DNA from: Streptomyces antioxidans
GTDB taxonomy: Bacteria; Actinomycetota; Actinomycetes; Streptomycetales; Streptomycetaceae
DNA: 64,000 nt
Direction: 5' to 3'
Assembly: GCF_000968685.2 (NCBI RefSeq)
Contig: NZ_LAKD02000047.1
Location: forward strand, 82,516-146,515
Both the position numbers and the translations under genes were made by a program. Within the stretch, counting starts at the first letter, position 1; the number at the start of each line of letters is the position of its first letter. The notes under the pieces were generated by a model. It was given only the letters and a program-made list of their open reading frames with translations. It was not told where the DNA came from and searched no databases. Positions 32,886 to 40,916 of the stretch are shown here, piece after piece.

Positions 32886-33569
32886 ATGAACCCGCTCCCC
32901 CACGGGCCCGCCGAGTGGCCCACGGACGGACCGGCCGACGGTGACCCCGGCGGACCGTCCGCCGAGCTGCCCACCGTCGCTCCCCGCCTGCGTGACCTGC
33001 GGCGGCGCAGCGGTCTGACGATCGAGGCCGCCGCCCACCGGGTGGGGCTCTCCCCCGCGCATCTGTCCCGGCTGGAGACGGGCCGCCGCCAGCCCTCGCT
33101 CCCGATGCTGCTGGCCTTGGCCCGTACCTACGGAACCACGGTATCCGACCTGCTGGGCGAGGTGCCCGCGGAGCGGGACCCGGTCGTACGGGCCGACCGC
33201 ATGGCGGCGCAGGAGGCGGGCGGCTGGACCTACTGGCAGGCCGGGGGCTCCGGCCGGGCCATGCAGGCGCTGCGGCTGCACGTACCGGAGCGCTCCGCCG
33301 CCCAGGAGGACCTGGTGCGGGTCCACCCCGGCGAGGAATGGCTCTATGTCCTGGGGGGCCGACTGCGGCTGACGCTCGGCGAGGCCGTGCACGCCCTCTC
33401 CGCGGGCGACGCGGCCCATTTCGACTCGCTCACCCCACACCGCATCGCCGCCGCCTCACCCGGCGGCGTGGATCTGCTCTTCGTCCACACGCTGCTGCGG
33501 AGCGGCGCGGCCGAGCTGTGCCTCGGCGCCGCCACCACCGCTCGCCGAGGAAGGCCCGGTACGCCATGA
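32886..33569 (+). CDS. XRE-family HTH regulator with C-terminal cupin domain
   Basis: A 227-residue regulator: an acidic/Pro-rich N-tail (1-35), lambda-repressor-type HTH at ~36-95 (RLRDLRRRSGLTIEAAAHRV, LSPAHLSRLETGRRQPSLPM) and a cupin domain at ~125-215 (VHPGEEWLYVLGGRLRLTLG, LSAGDAAHFDSLTPHR). The cupin probably senses a small molecule or metal. The predicted -10 ends 6 bases before the ATG, so the mRNA is probably leaderless; the GGAGAC just upstream would be untranscribed. It overlaps the small membrane protein gene by ATGA. Confidence 0.92.
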   Translation: MNPLPHGPAEWPTDGPADGDPGGPSAELPTVAPRLRDLRRRSGLTIEAAAHRVGLSPAHLSRLETGRRQPSLPMLLALARTYGTTVSDLLGEVPAERDPVVRADRMAAQEAGGWTYWQAGGSGRAMQALRLHVPERSAAQEDLVRVHPGEEWLYVLGGRLRLTLGEAVHALSAGDAAHFDSLTPHRIAAASPGGVDLLFVHTLLRSGAAELCLGAATTARRGRPGTP

Positions 33570-33772
33570 AGGACGCGAACGACACGGGTGCGGGTACGGG
33601 CACGGCCGGCGCCCCGAAGGACCCCGCGGCCCCGCCCCGGTCCCGTACCGGCCCGGACGAGGAGGACCGGGCGCCGATGACCTTCACGGTGCGGGTCTTC
33701 ATCTACCTCGTGGGCGTCCACTTCATCGCCGCGTTCCTCTTCTTCCTCTTCTACGTGGCGGGCGCGAAGTAG
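33566..33772 (+). CDS. small single-pass membrane protein (possibly DUF6126)
   Basis: A 68-residue protein: a hydrophilic, Pro/Asp-rich N-half and one C-terminal transmembrane helix, VRVFIYLVGVHFIAAFLFFL, ending FYVAGAK. It is coupled to the XRE-cupin gene by a 4-base overlap. I recall a small DUF6126 family found beside such regulators but cannot verify the match. Its role may be to link the regulator to a membrane signal; this is inference. Confidence 0.75.
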   Translation: MKDANDTGAGTGTAGAPKDPAAPPRSRTGPDEEDRAPMTFTVRVFIYLVGVHFIAAFLFFLFYVAGAK

Positions 33773-33822
33773 ACGGGCGCGAAGTGGGGGAGTCAGCGGG
33801 CCGTGTGGCCCACGGCCGCTCG

Positions 33823-34665
33823 TCACCCCGCGTGGGTGGAGAACATCCCGCCCGTCGGCCCCTGCTTGTCGCCGCCCTGCGCCTTCTTCAGGGCGTTCGC
33901 CAGGCCCTCGATGGTGAGCGACTGGAGGATCACCCGACCGTTGCCCTCCAGCGTGGCCAGCAACAGGCCCTCACCGCCGAAGACCGCGTTCATCAGCCCC
34001 TGGCGGTTGAGCCCGCCGATGCGCTGCACGCCGTACTGGATGCCTTCCTCGAAGGCCACGATGCAGCCCGTGTCGACCTCGATCCGGCCGCCGAAGTCGG
34101 CCGGGTTGAGGTCGATGAAGTTGCCCGCACCACAGATGATCACGGTGCCGTGCCCGGTGAACTTCTCCAGGATGAATCCCTCGCCGCCGCTGCGCCCGGT
34201 CTTCCCGCCCTGGAAGGCGATCCCGAACTCCACGGTGGACTCGGCCGCCACGAAGGCGTCCTTCTCGGCGAACCACGCCCGCACCCCGTCCAGCTCCAGC
34301 GCCCGCATCTCACCGGGCAGTACCCCCGCGAAGCCGACGGTGCCCTCGCCGCCGGTGGCGGTGAAGTACTGGAACGCCAGCGACTCCCCCGCCAGCGCCC
34401 GCTGCCCCACCTGCATGGCGGTGCCCATGGCCTGGCGCAGCATCCCGCCCGCACCACCGCCCGCACCACCGCCCGCACCGCTGCCGCCCCCGCCACCGCC
34501 TCCGGCGGACTGACCGCCGCCGGGCCCGGACAGCCGGGTCTCCATCGTCACGTTCGCCGTCTTGAACAGGAACTTTCCGGCCTCGCAGTAGACGGTCTGC
34601 CCCGGGTGGAGGGTGCAGACCGCCATCTGCATGGCGTTGCCGACGATCTCTTGCCGCAGAGTCAC
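33823..34665 (-). CDS. AIM24 family protein (TIGR00266-like)
   Basis: A 280-residue beta-rich protein of the AIM24/TIGR00266 group: LHPGQTVYCEAGKFLF and FKTANVTMETRLSG at the start, a Gly-rich linker (~residues 48-75), then repeated beta motifs such as GTVGFAGVLPGEM, EGFILEKFTGHGTVII and GNGRVILQSL. GTG 34665 with GGAGAG six bases upstream begins just before the conserved core; longer frames lack support. Molecular role is not established for bacterial members. Convergent with the XRE operon. Confidence 0.87.
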   Translation of the reverse strand: MTLRQEIVGNAMQMAVCTLHPGQTVYCEAGKFLFKTANVTMETRLSGPGGGQSAGGGGGGGSGAGGGAGGGAGGMLRQAMGTAMQVGQRALAGESLAFQYFTATGGEGTVGFAGVLPGEMRALELDGVRAWFAEKDAFVAAESTVEFGIAFQGGKTGRSGGEGFILEKFTGHGTVIICGAGNFIDLNPADFGGRIEVDTGCIVAFEEGIQYGVQRIGGLNRQGLMNAVFGGEGLLLATLEGNGRVILQSLTIEGLANALKKAQGGDKQGPTGGMFSTHAG

Positions 34666-34819
34666 AGCCGCTCTCCTCGAGGGTCGCGCCAGGTGGTGCC
34701 GGGTGGTGTCATCACCGGACATCCGGGTCAACGTCCGACCCGGACCACCCGGTTCCGTGAGCTTGGCACAATGCCGTCCGTGGTCCGGCCCCGGGTCGAC
34801 GCCGAAGGGAGCAGGAAAC

Positions 34820-35701
34820 GTGGAGACGAGCACCAGCGCCGCGACGACCGCCCGCACGATGTGGGCCCTCTACGAGCCGATCCACGCGGTCGCGTACTTC
34901 GCCCCGGAGGCCCTGGCCGCGTACGAGGACGCCGGGCTCCGCGGCTTCTGGCGCGGCTATTTCGCTGGCCGCGCCGCGCCCCTCGGGCCGGTCGGCCCCG
35001 AGCCCGTCGTGGCGTCCTTCTTCACCTTCGCCCCCGCGATGGTGGCCCGCGCCCTGCCCGACGTCTGGTCCCTGACCGCGCCCGAGCGCGCCCTGGAGCT
35101 CCGCCGCGCGGGGGCCACTGCGGCCCTCACCCGGCTGCTCGCCGGACACGAACGCGAGGTGGAGCGCGCCGCCGAGGCCCTGGTCCCGCGCGCGGCCGGG
35201 CTGGACGGCTCCGGCCGGGTGCTGGCGGCCGCGAACGGCGCACTGGACTTTCCCGACAAACCGCTCGAACGGCTGTGGCATGCGACGACCCTGCTGCGCG
35301 AGCACCGCGGCGACGGCCATGTCGCCGCCCTCGTCGCCGCCGGGCTCGACGGCTGCGAAGCCCTCGTCCTCCGTTCCGCCGTGGACCTCCCCCGCGCCGA
35401 ACTCCAGCCCCACCGCGGCTGGACCGACCAGGAGTGGCACGCCGCCGCCCAGCGCCTGACCGACCGCGCCCTGCTCGCCCCGGACGGCGCCGCGACGGCG
35501 ACCGGACGCGACCTCCTCGGCACGGCGGAGACCGCGACGGACCAGGCGGCGGAACGCCCTTGGCGCCCGCTGGCCCCCGAGCAGGTGACAACCCTGACCG
35601 AACTCCTCACCCCCCTCACCACCGCCTGCGCCACGGCCCTGCGCTTCCCCAACCCGATAGGGGTCCCGAGGCCGGTCGGGGTCCAGAAGCCGACGGGCTG
35701 A
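34820..35701 (+). CDS. SCO6745-family protein, function unknown
   Basis: A 293-residue mostly helical cytoplasmic protein of the actinobacterial SCO6745 group: ARTMWALYEPIHAVAYFAPE at the N-terminus, GLRGFWRGYFAGRAAPLG, and RLWHATTLLREHRGDGHVAA near the centre. The conserved His-rich LWHATTLLREHRGDGH motif suggests a ligand or metal pocket, and a winged-helix-like segment follows (DQEWHAAAQRLTDRALLA), so a transcription-factor relation is possible. GTG 34820 follows AGGAAAC. Divergent from the AIM24 gene. Confidence 0.82.
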   Translation: METSTSAATTARTMWALYEPIHAVAYFAPEALAAYEDAGLRGFWRGYFAGRAAPLGPVGPEPVVASFFTFAPAMVARALPDVWSLTAPERALELRRAGATAALTRLLAGHEREVERAAEALVPRAAGLDGSGRVLAAANGALDFPDKPLERLWHATTLLREHRGDGHVAALVAAGLDGCEALVLRSAVDLPRAELQPHRGWTDQEWHAAAQRLTDRALLAPDGAATATGRDLLGTAETATDQAAERPWRPLAPEQVTTLTELLTPLTTACATALRFPNPIGVPRPVGVQKPTG

Positions 35702-35720
35702 GCGGTCAGGCCAGGGGGCG

Positions 35721-35747
35721 GCACCCCGCGCGTTCCGGGCGGGGTGC
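35721..35747. terminator. terminator between convergent genes
   Basis: GCACCCCGC / GCGGGGTGC perfect 9-nt arms with a 9-nt loop, in the 88-base gap between convergent stops at 35701 and 35790. An overlapping alternative stem (GCGTTCC / GGAACGC) can also form. Confidence 0.6.
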
Positions 35748-35789
35748 GGGAACGCACGCCGTGCGCGGGGTGAGCCGGAACGCCCGTGG

Positions 35790-36014
35790 TCAGTCCGCGA
35801 GACCCCGCATCGGGGCCCAGAACTCCTCGAACGACATCGTGCCGTCGCCGTCCATGTCGAGTACGTCGATGAATTGCTGCGCCTGTTCGTCGGTGAGGTG
35901 CTCACCGCGCAGCTCGGCGACGACCTGCTGGTATTCCTTAGCGGTTATCCGCCCGTCGGCATCGAGGTCGTACGCGTCAAAGGCCTTGCGCGCGGCCGCT
36001 TGCATGTCCGCCAC
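35790..36014 (-). CDS. small EF-hand calcium-binding protein
   Basis: A 74-residue protein with two canonical EF-hand loops: DLDADGRITAKE (residues 16-27) and DMDGDGTMSFEE (53-64). Both keep the 1, 3, 5 and 12 ligand positions (D, D, D, E), so both should bind Ca2+. This is the small calmodulin-like type found in Streptomyces. GTG start with GAGGGG nine bases upstream. Monocistronic; no target protein is identifiable nearby. Confidence 0.92.
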   Translation of the reverse strand: MADMQAAARKAFDAYDLDADGRITAKEYQQVVAELRGEHLTDEQAQQFIDVLDMDGDGTMSFEEFWAPMRGLAD

Positions 36015-36589
36015 GTGAGTTCGCCCCTCCTCGTTGGATGTTGTGCGATGTTACTGCGCATCGATCGCCCACAGCACGCCGGAGCGGACGTGCGCCGGGC
36101 CGGCCAGCTGGCCGGCAGGACACCGATGGCCAGGGAGGGCAGGGCGAACATGGCGAGTCGCGCCAAGGGGCCGGGGCCGATGCCCAGCACCATCGGCATC
36201 CTGGCGGCCATCGTCACCCACAAACCGAACACCCCCAAGGAACCAGCCTTCGGGCCGACACGAGTGGAACGGGCATGCCGCGAGGCGGGAGATGGGTGGA
36301 AGACGGATATTCCCGCCACCGTGCGGGAGAAGATGGCTGTCATCCGTGTCCTAGCCCGGGACCAGGCGGTGGCGGCGCAGGCGGTCGGAATCCCAGCGGA
36401 GGTCACCGTGGTTGCGGTTGCGGCCGTGGACACACAGCCGGTAGTCGCCGGGCCCGGGGCAGGTCCTCTCAAGTCTTCACCGCCCGGAACCTGTTGCTCA
36501 GCCTGCGTGGCTTCTGGCGATGGTTGAGCGGCAACGAGCCACCGGCACACCGGAATAGCCGACTGGATTGACCACAGGAAGGTGCCAGC
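36015..36589. other. anonymous region before the orphan gene, possible gene debris
   Basis: About 575 bases with no convincing intact gene. The leftward strand contains a hydrophobic stretch (VTMAARMPMVLG, then LARLAMFALPSLAIGVLPAS, around 36110-36240) that could be debris of a membrane protein. The rightward strand ends with a frame reading LLLSLRGFWRWLSGNEPP just before 36571. Composition is less GC-rich than the neighbouring genes. The last bases hold AGGAAGG, the ribosome site of the next gene. Confidence 0.35.
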
Positions 36590-37315
36590 ATGACCGCTTC
36601 TAGGGCGCCCCTAACCCGGGACAGCCTGCGGGTGAAGATTGCCGTGCAGAAGGTGCGGCTGGCAGGTACGGAGTACCGTGTGATCCGGCCAGCCAGACCG
36701 CTGAAGAACGGGGCGCTTTACCGGGCCGGTGTCCATTACGAGATGTATGTGGACCGGACGGACGGCAGACTCATCGGCACACTGTGGCTGCTCGCAGCAC
36801 GATCACCGCGATCGTTGGTCTACCTGCCGATGCGTACTGCTCCGGCCGTAGGTATCGGCGAGCAAGACGGGCAGCCACTCGACCTCGTGCTGGCTCCCCG
36901 CACAGCGCAGCTTCGTCCTTCGCGCTGGAAGCGAATCCGGGAGCATCTCAACACGGGGAACACCGTCCGAGAACTCCGCACCGCCAGTGTGCCGGAGCGA
37001 GACCTTCCTGACCTCGATGCTGACTACACCATTCCGGACAAGCCGAAGGAGGCGAAAAAGTTCATCCTTCGCAAGGACATTTACGCCGAGACGCTGCTGC
37101 TGACGGGCGGGACCGCAGCCTTCCGGGAAGGAGCCAAGAAGATATTCGCCGTCACAAAACATGGGCCTTCCGCCGCCGCAACGGGATTTTACCAGCCAGT
37201 CGGATGCAACTACCATGTTTGCCGAGCCATCTACGACTGGGGCTTCGACAGAACTCCCAACTTGAGCGAATGGGAACAATTGCACGTAGCGTTCTGTCCA
37301 CAATGGGCAAGGTGA
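36590..37315 (+). CDS. orphan hypothetical protein with atypical composition
   Basis: A 241-residue protein I do not recognise. ATG 36590 is preceded by AGGAAGGTGCCAGC. There is no signal peptide or membrane helix; it is rich in basic residues with blocks such as VIRPARPLKNGALYRAGVHY, EMYVDRTDGRLIG, TIPDKPKEAKKFILRKDIY and a C-terminal cluster GCNYHVCRAIYDWGFDR. Two Cys close together (GCNYHVC) are notable. Third codon positions use A/T far more often than neighbouring genes (for example TTG, ATT, AGA, CGA codons), suggesting horizontal acquisition. Flanked by gene debris on both sides. Confidence 0.6.
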   Translation: MTASRAPLTRDSLRVKIAVQKVRLAGTEYRVIRPARPLKNGALYRAGVHYEMYVDRTDGRLIGTLWLLAARSPRSLVYLPMRTAPAVGIGEQDGQPLDLVLAPRTAQLRPSRWKRIREHLNTGNTVRELRTASVPERDLPDLDADYTIPDKPKEAKKFILRKDIYAETLLLTGGTAAFREGAKKIFAVTKHGPSAAATGFYQPVGCNYHVCRAIYDWGFDRTPNLSEWEQLHVAFCPQWAR

Positions 37316-37558
37316 CGAAGACAGGCAAAAAGCGAGTCATCAGGTCATCCGCCGTGTTGAGAGACTCGCCCGCGATGCGCCGTTCGGCGGTCGCCTTGTC
37401 CTTGATCCGACCGGCCACCCGGGTATGTCGAGGCGGCGCAGCGCGATATCGCAGAAATCATGCGCCCGTCAGCACCTTTGGCTCAGCGCTGGAGCTCCGC
37501 GAAGCGACGTCAAGCGGCCCGCACGCTACTTGGCCCGGAATCGTCGGCCGCAGGTTGA
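37303..37558 (+). pseudogene. frameshifted remnant of a small basic protein
   Basis: Two adjacent frames join into one plausible protein. Codons from 37335 read ASHQVIRRVERLARDA..GGRLVLDPTGHPG, and the next frame from 37421 reads GYVEAAQRDIAEIMR..AARTLLGPESSAAG and stops at 37556-37558. Restoring one G in the CCCGGG run at 37418-37423 fuses them as HPGYVEAAQ. The 5' part is also unclear: an ATG at 37303 (MGKVTKTGKK) is in yet another frame, implying a second indel near the A-run at 37327. Family not recognised. A sequencing error is possible for either indel. Confidence 0.4.
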
Positions 37559-37704
37559 CTCTGGAGCCGGAGTGAGGCGTGCGGCGTTACGCCTCCCGCG
37601 AGCTGCCGCCCTCATTCGGATACGGTTGACCGTCACATATGGGTACGCGCGAACGGGGCTGCGACGTGTCCCGAAAGACGTGCGCCGGGCCGGAGAGGAC
37701 GCAT

Positions 37705-38118
37705 GTGTCACTCACACTTGAAGATCGCTTGGCCATCACCGAACTGATCTCGTTGCATGGTCACTTCGTCGACGACGGACGCCTGGACCGGTTGGAGGAG
37801 CTGTTCACCTCCGACGTGGTCTACGACGTCACCGACTTCGGCCAGGAGCCGATGTTGGGAGTGGCCGCCGTCCGGGAGGCGGGATGGGCGCTGGGAGCCG
37901 CCAACCCCGTCGCGCATCACGTCACCAACATCGTCCTCACGGCGTCGGCGGACGGCCGGGTGCAGGCCCGGTCCAAGGGGCTGGGCGTCAGGGCGGACGG
38001 CTCCTGCGGTTCCGTCTCCTACGACGACACCGTCGTGCGCACCGCTGACGGCTGGCGGATCAGCCATCGCAAGATATCGCCACGCCGTACCCCCTTGGGC
38101 GGGCTGGCACAGACATGA
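37705..38118 (+). CDS. SnoaL-like / NTF2-fold protein
   Basis: A 137-residue small alpha+beta barrel protein of the SnoaL_4-type NTF2-like superfamily: LAITELISLHGHFVDDGRLD, LEELFTSDVVYDVTDFG, AHHVTNIVLT and a C-terminal DTVVRTADGWRISHRKIS. The pocket residues (His in LHGHF, Asp in VYDVTD) are compatible with a cyclase/isomerase/hydratase or a ligand-binding role. GTG 37705 follows GGAGAGGACGCAT; an upstream ATG at 37639 would add 22 residues. Composition returns to normal here. Convergent with allantoicase. Confidence 0.82.
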   Translation: MSLTLEDRLAITELISLHGHFVDDGRLDRLEELFTSDVVYDVTDFGQEPMLGVAAVREAGWALGAANPVAHHVTNIVLTASADGRVQARSKGLGVRADGSCGSVSYDDTVVRTADGWRISHRKISPRRTPLGGLAQT

Positions 38119-38191
38119 GTACCGCCGCGAGATCAAGGGACGACCCGGCGCGTGTTCGGTCGGGGCCTCATGAGGGCCATCGGGGTGGGAG

Positions 38192-39346
38192 CTAGCCGGT
38201 CAGGTCCGTGTGGCGGGTGGCGAGGTGGCGCGCGCCGTGTTCGGTCAGTGAGCCGTGCAGCCGCAGGCGGGCCACGCCGCCGTCCGGGTGGATGTCGATC
38301 CGGACGTGGGTCACCGGCGGGGCCGCGTCCAGGAGGAAGCGGTGGACGGTGTCGGGCTGGAGGCGGGTGCGGGGCAGTAGTTCGGTCCACGCCGGGGCCG
38401 TGTGGTCGGCCGGGTCCGCGCCGGTCGTCGCGTCGAGGCCGTACAGCGCCGCCCAGCCCGGTGCGTTGCCCTTGTAGCAGCCGGTGTCGATCTCCACGGC
38501 GCGGATGATCCCCTGGGCGGCGAGGCGGTAGCGGACCCAGTCGTGGCCCGTATCGCGGCGGCGCCGGGTCTCCCAGCCCTCGTCCATCCGGCGGGAGCGG
38601 CCCGGCCCGATGGAGTTGGCGGGCGGGGAGTAGAAGCGGTCGGAGGCGTCCTCGGCCGCCCCGCCGTGCTCCAGCGCCACCAGGTCGAAGGTGCCGAGCG
38701 CGGCGAGCCAGGTCGGGTCGGGGGCGGCCTCGCCGTGGACGCGGATGCGGGCGATGCCGCCGTCGGGGTGCTGCTTGAGGCGGAGGTGGGTGAAGCGGCG
38801 GCGGACGGAGACGGGGAAGCCGTTGGCCGCGTGGCCGCCGATCCGCGTACGGGGGACGAGTTCCGTCCATACGACGCCTTCGGCGAGGAGTTCGTCGGGG
38901 GACGGGGTGCCGTCCACCGCCGTCGCCTCGACGCTCACCGCGCGCGGGTAGTTGCCGCGGAAGTGGGCCGTGTCCACGACGATGCCGTGGATGGCCCCGG
39001 GCGCGCCGAGGCGGATCAGGGCCCAGTCGTGGTCGTCCTCGGCCGGATGCGGGGTGTCGGCCGAGGCCCCGCGCCGCCGCCGGGTCTCCCAGCCGTCCAT
39101 GACCTTGCCCTTGTGGCCGAAGGACTCGGGGTCGAAGCGCGGCGCTTCGGGCTTCAGCAGATTCTCGCGCTCGGCGAAGAACTCGTCGTTGGCCGCGATC
39201 ACGCTTCCGCCGAGCCGCCGGTCGGCGAGGTCCACGAGGTGGGTGAAGGGGAGCTCGGCGGTCCGGTAGTCGGCGTACGGATCGCCGCCGCCGTACGGGG
39301 CGGCGTCGCCGGTGAAGCGGGGGGTCGGCGCGATCGGCGCGGTCAT
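38192..39346 (-). CDS. alc: allantoicase
   Basis: A 384-residue allantoicase that hydrolyses allantoate to ureidoglycolate and urea. It has the usual two tandem beta-sandwich repeats; the family motif occurs twice, VMDGWETRRRRG in repeat 1 and MDEGWETRRRRD in repeat 2, each followed by a DW-I/V-RY/RL block and VDTAHFRGNYP / IDTGCYKGNAP. ATG 39346 has GGAAAGGCAGG upstream. It follows allantoinase after ~110 bases with a duplicated leader-like segment. Second step of allantoin use in the purine region. Confidence 0.95.
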   Translation of the reverse strand: MTAPIAPTPRFTGDAAPYGGGDPYADYRTAELPFTHLVDLADRRLGGSVIAANDEFFAERENLLKPEAPRFDPESFGHKGKVMDGWETRRRRGASADTPHPAEDDHDWALIRLGAPGAIHGIVVDTAHFRGNYPRAVSVEATAVDGTPSPDELLAEGVVWTELVPRTRIGGHAANGFPVSVRRRFTHLRLKQHPDGGIARIRVHGEAAPDPTWLAALGTFDLVALEHGGAAEDASDRFYSPPANSIGPGRSRRMDEGWETRRRRDTGHDWVRYRLAAQGIIRAVEIDTGCYKGNAPGWAALYGLDATTGADPADHTAPAWTELLPRTRLQPDTVHRFLLDAAPPVTHVRIDIHPDGGVARLRLHGSLTEHGARHLATRHTDLTG

Positions 39347-39372
39347 GTGCGGGCCTGCCTTTCCGTCGGCGC

Positions 39373-39452
39373 GGTCATGGAGTCATGGGCGGATCGGACC
39401 GTCCAGCGGTGTGGTCATGGCGTCATGGGCGGGCCGGAACGTCCAGCGGCGC
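39373..39452. repeat. 40-bp direct repeat copying the allantoicase start region
   Basis: Two adjacent 40-bp units (39373-39412, 39413-39452), each containing GGTCATGG, whose minus-strand sense reads CCATGACC, the same start-like string as the real allantoicase start (CATGACCGCGCC). The spacer to allantoinase therefore carries decoy ATGs. Confidence 0.55.
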
Positions 39453-39454
39453 GT

Positions 39455-40798
39455 TCATGTCCTTGGCCGCCTCTCCAGGAGTCGGCCGGTGGGTTCCGTC
39501 GGCGTGCCGTGGTCGGCGATCTTCCGGCCGCGCAGCCATGTGGACCGTACGACGCCGTGCAGCGTTCTGCCCGCGTAGGCGGTGACCTGGTTGCGGTGGT
39601 GGAGGGCGGCGGGGTCGACGGTGAAGGTCTCATCGGGGGCGAGGACCGCGAAGTCGGCGTCGCGCCCGGCCTCGATGGCGCCCTTACGGTCGAGACCGAC
39701 GAGCGCGGCGGGCCCGGTGGACATCCAGCGGGCCACGTCGTGGAGGGTGTGACCGCGCCGCCTGGCGGCCGTCCAGACGGCGGGGAGCCCGAGCTGGAGC
39801 GAGGAGATGCCGCCCCAGGCGCGCCCGAAGTCGCGGACCTTGAGGTCGGCCGTACAGGGCGAGTGGTCGGAGACGACGCAGTCGATCTCCCCGGCCGCCA
39901 GGCCCGCCCACAGGGCGTCCTGGTTGGCGGCCTCCCGTATGGGCGGACAGCATTTGAACTCCGTGGCGCCGTCGGGGACTTCCTCCGCGGTGAGGGTCAG
40001 GAAGTGCGGGCAGGTCTCCAGGGTGATCCTGACGCCCTTACGGCGGGCGTCGGCGATCAGCGGCAGCGCGTCGGCGGACGAGAGGTGCAGTACGTGGACG
40101 CGGGCGTCCAGCTCGCGGGCGAGGGCGATGAGGCCCGCGATGGCCTCGTTCTCGGCGGCGCGCGGGCGGGATGCGAGGAAGTCGGCGTAGCGCGGGCCGG
40201 TGGGCGGCGGGGCGCCGTCGATGTGGCGGGCGTCCTCGGCGTGGACGATGAGCAGTCCGTCGAAGCCCGCGATCTCGCGGAGGGCGGTCCGGAGCTGGTC
40301 GGGGGCGAGGGGCGGAAACTCGTCCACGCCGGAGGGGAGCAGGAACGCCTTGAAGCCGAGGACGCCCGCGTCGTGCAGCGGCCGCAGCTCCGGGGCGTTC
40401 CCGGGCACGGCGCCGCCCCAGAACCCGATGTCGACATGGGCCGCCCGGCGGGCGACGGCCCGTTTGACGTCCAGGGCCGGGACGGTGGTGGTCGGCGGGA
40501 CGCTGTTGAGCGGCATGTCGACCAGGGTGGTGACGCCACCGGCCGCGGCGGCGCGGGTGGCCGGGCCGAACCCCTCCCATGCGGTGCGGCCGGGGTCGTT
40601 GACATGGACGTGGGTGTCGACCAGGCCGGGGAGCAGGACGTCGTCGCCGAGGTCTTCGAGCCGCGCCCCGGGCGGTACGGCGGCGTCATACGGCAGGACG
40701 GCGGTGATCCTCCCCCCGGCGGTGGACACGGTGGCCGCGCGCATGCCGTCCGGGGTGATCACCTTGGTCGAGCGCAGCAGCAGCCCCACGTCGGACAC
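39455..40798 (-). CDS. allB: allantoinase
   Basis: A 447-residue cyclic amidohydrolase converting allantoin to allantoate. The binuclear metal site is intact: DTHVHVNDPG (HxH), carboxylated Lys in VLGFKAFLLPSGVDE, His in LLIVHAEDA and VHVLHLSSADA, Asp in CVVSDHSPC. GGISSLQLGLP is typical of allantoinase rather than dihydropyrimidinase. GTG 40798 has GGAGGG five bases upstream; a GTG at 40804 touches the ribosome site and the longer frame to 40876 has no site. The AllR-type site at 40883-40898 lies 85 bases upstream. Confidence 0.95.
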   Translation of the reverse strand: MSDVGLLLRSTKVITPDGMRAATVSTAGGRITAVLPYDAAVPPGARLEDLGDDVLLPGLVDTHVHVNDPGRTAWEGFGPATRAAAAGGVTTLVDMPLNSVPPTTTVPALDVKRAVARRAAHVDIGFWGGAVPGNAPELRPLHDAGVLGFKAFLLPSGVDEFPPLAPDQLRTALREIAGFDGLLIVHAEDARHIDGAPPPTGPRYADFLASRPRAAENEAIAGLIALARELDARVHVLHLSSADALPLIADARRKGVRITLETCPHFLTLTAEEVPDGATEFKCCPPIREAANQDALWAGLAAGEIDCVVSDHSPCTADLKVRDFGRAWGGISSLQLGLPAVWTAARRRGHTLHDVARWMSTGPAALVGLDRKGAIEAGRDADFAVLAPDETFTVDPAALHHRNQVTAYAGRTLHGVVRSTWLRGRKIADHGTPTEPTGRLLERRPRT

Positions 40799-40882
40799 CG
40801 ACACCCTCCTCGCCCTCTGTTCCGAGAGTGCCCCTCGTATCCCGAGGTCGCCCTCTATGGCCCGAGTTTCCGTCAAATGGAA

Positions 40883-40898
40883 TCAACTTTTTGTTGAA
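40883..40898. promoter_or_regulatory. AllR-type operator upstream of allantoinase
   Basis: TCAACTTTTTGTTGAA; on the minus strand TTCAACAAAAAGTTGA. It shares TTCAA-N7-TTGA with the sites at 46419 and 53472. It lies between the permease stop (40917) and allantoinase, so it should act on allantoinase. The -10 after this site is not well matched. Confidence 0.6.
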
Positions 40899-40916
40899 GT
40901 CTTCGTTCCGAACTTT

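Noticed and set aside
36038..36571. Rightward 177-residue frame before the orphan gene
   Set aside because: Gly/His/Arg-rich throughout except the last 30 residues; no start with a ribosome site. Only the tail looks coding, so it is described as possible debris.
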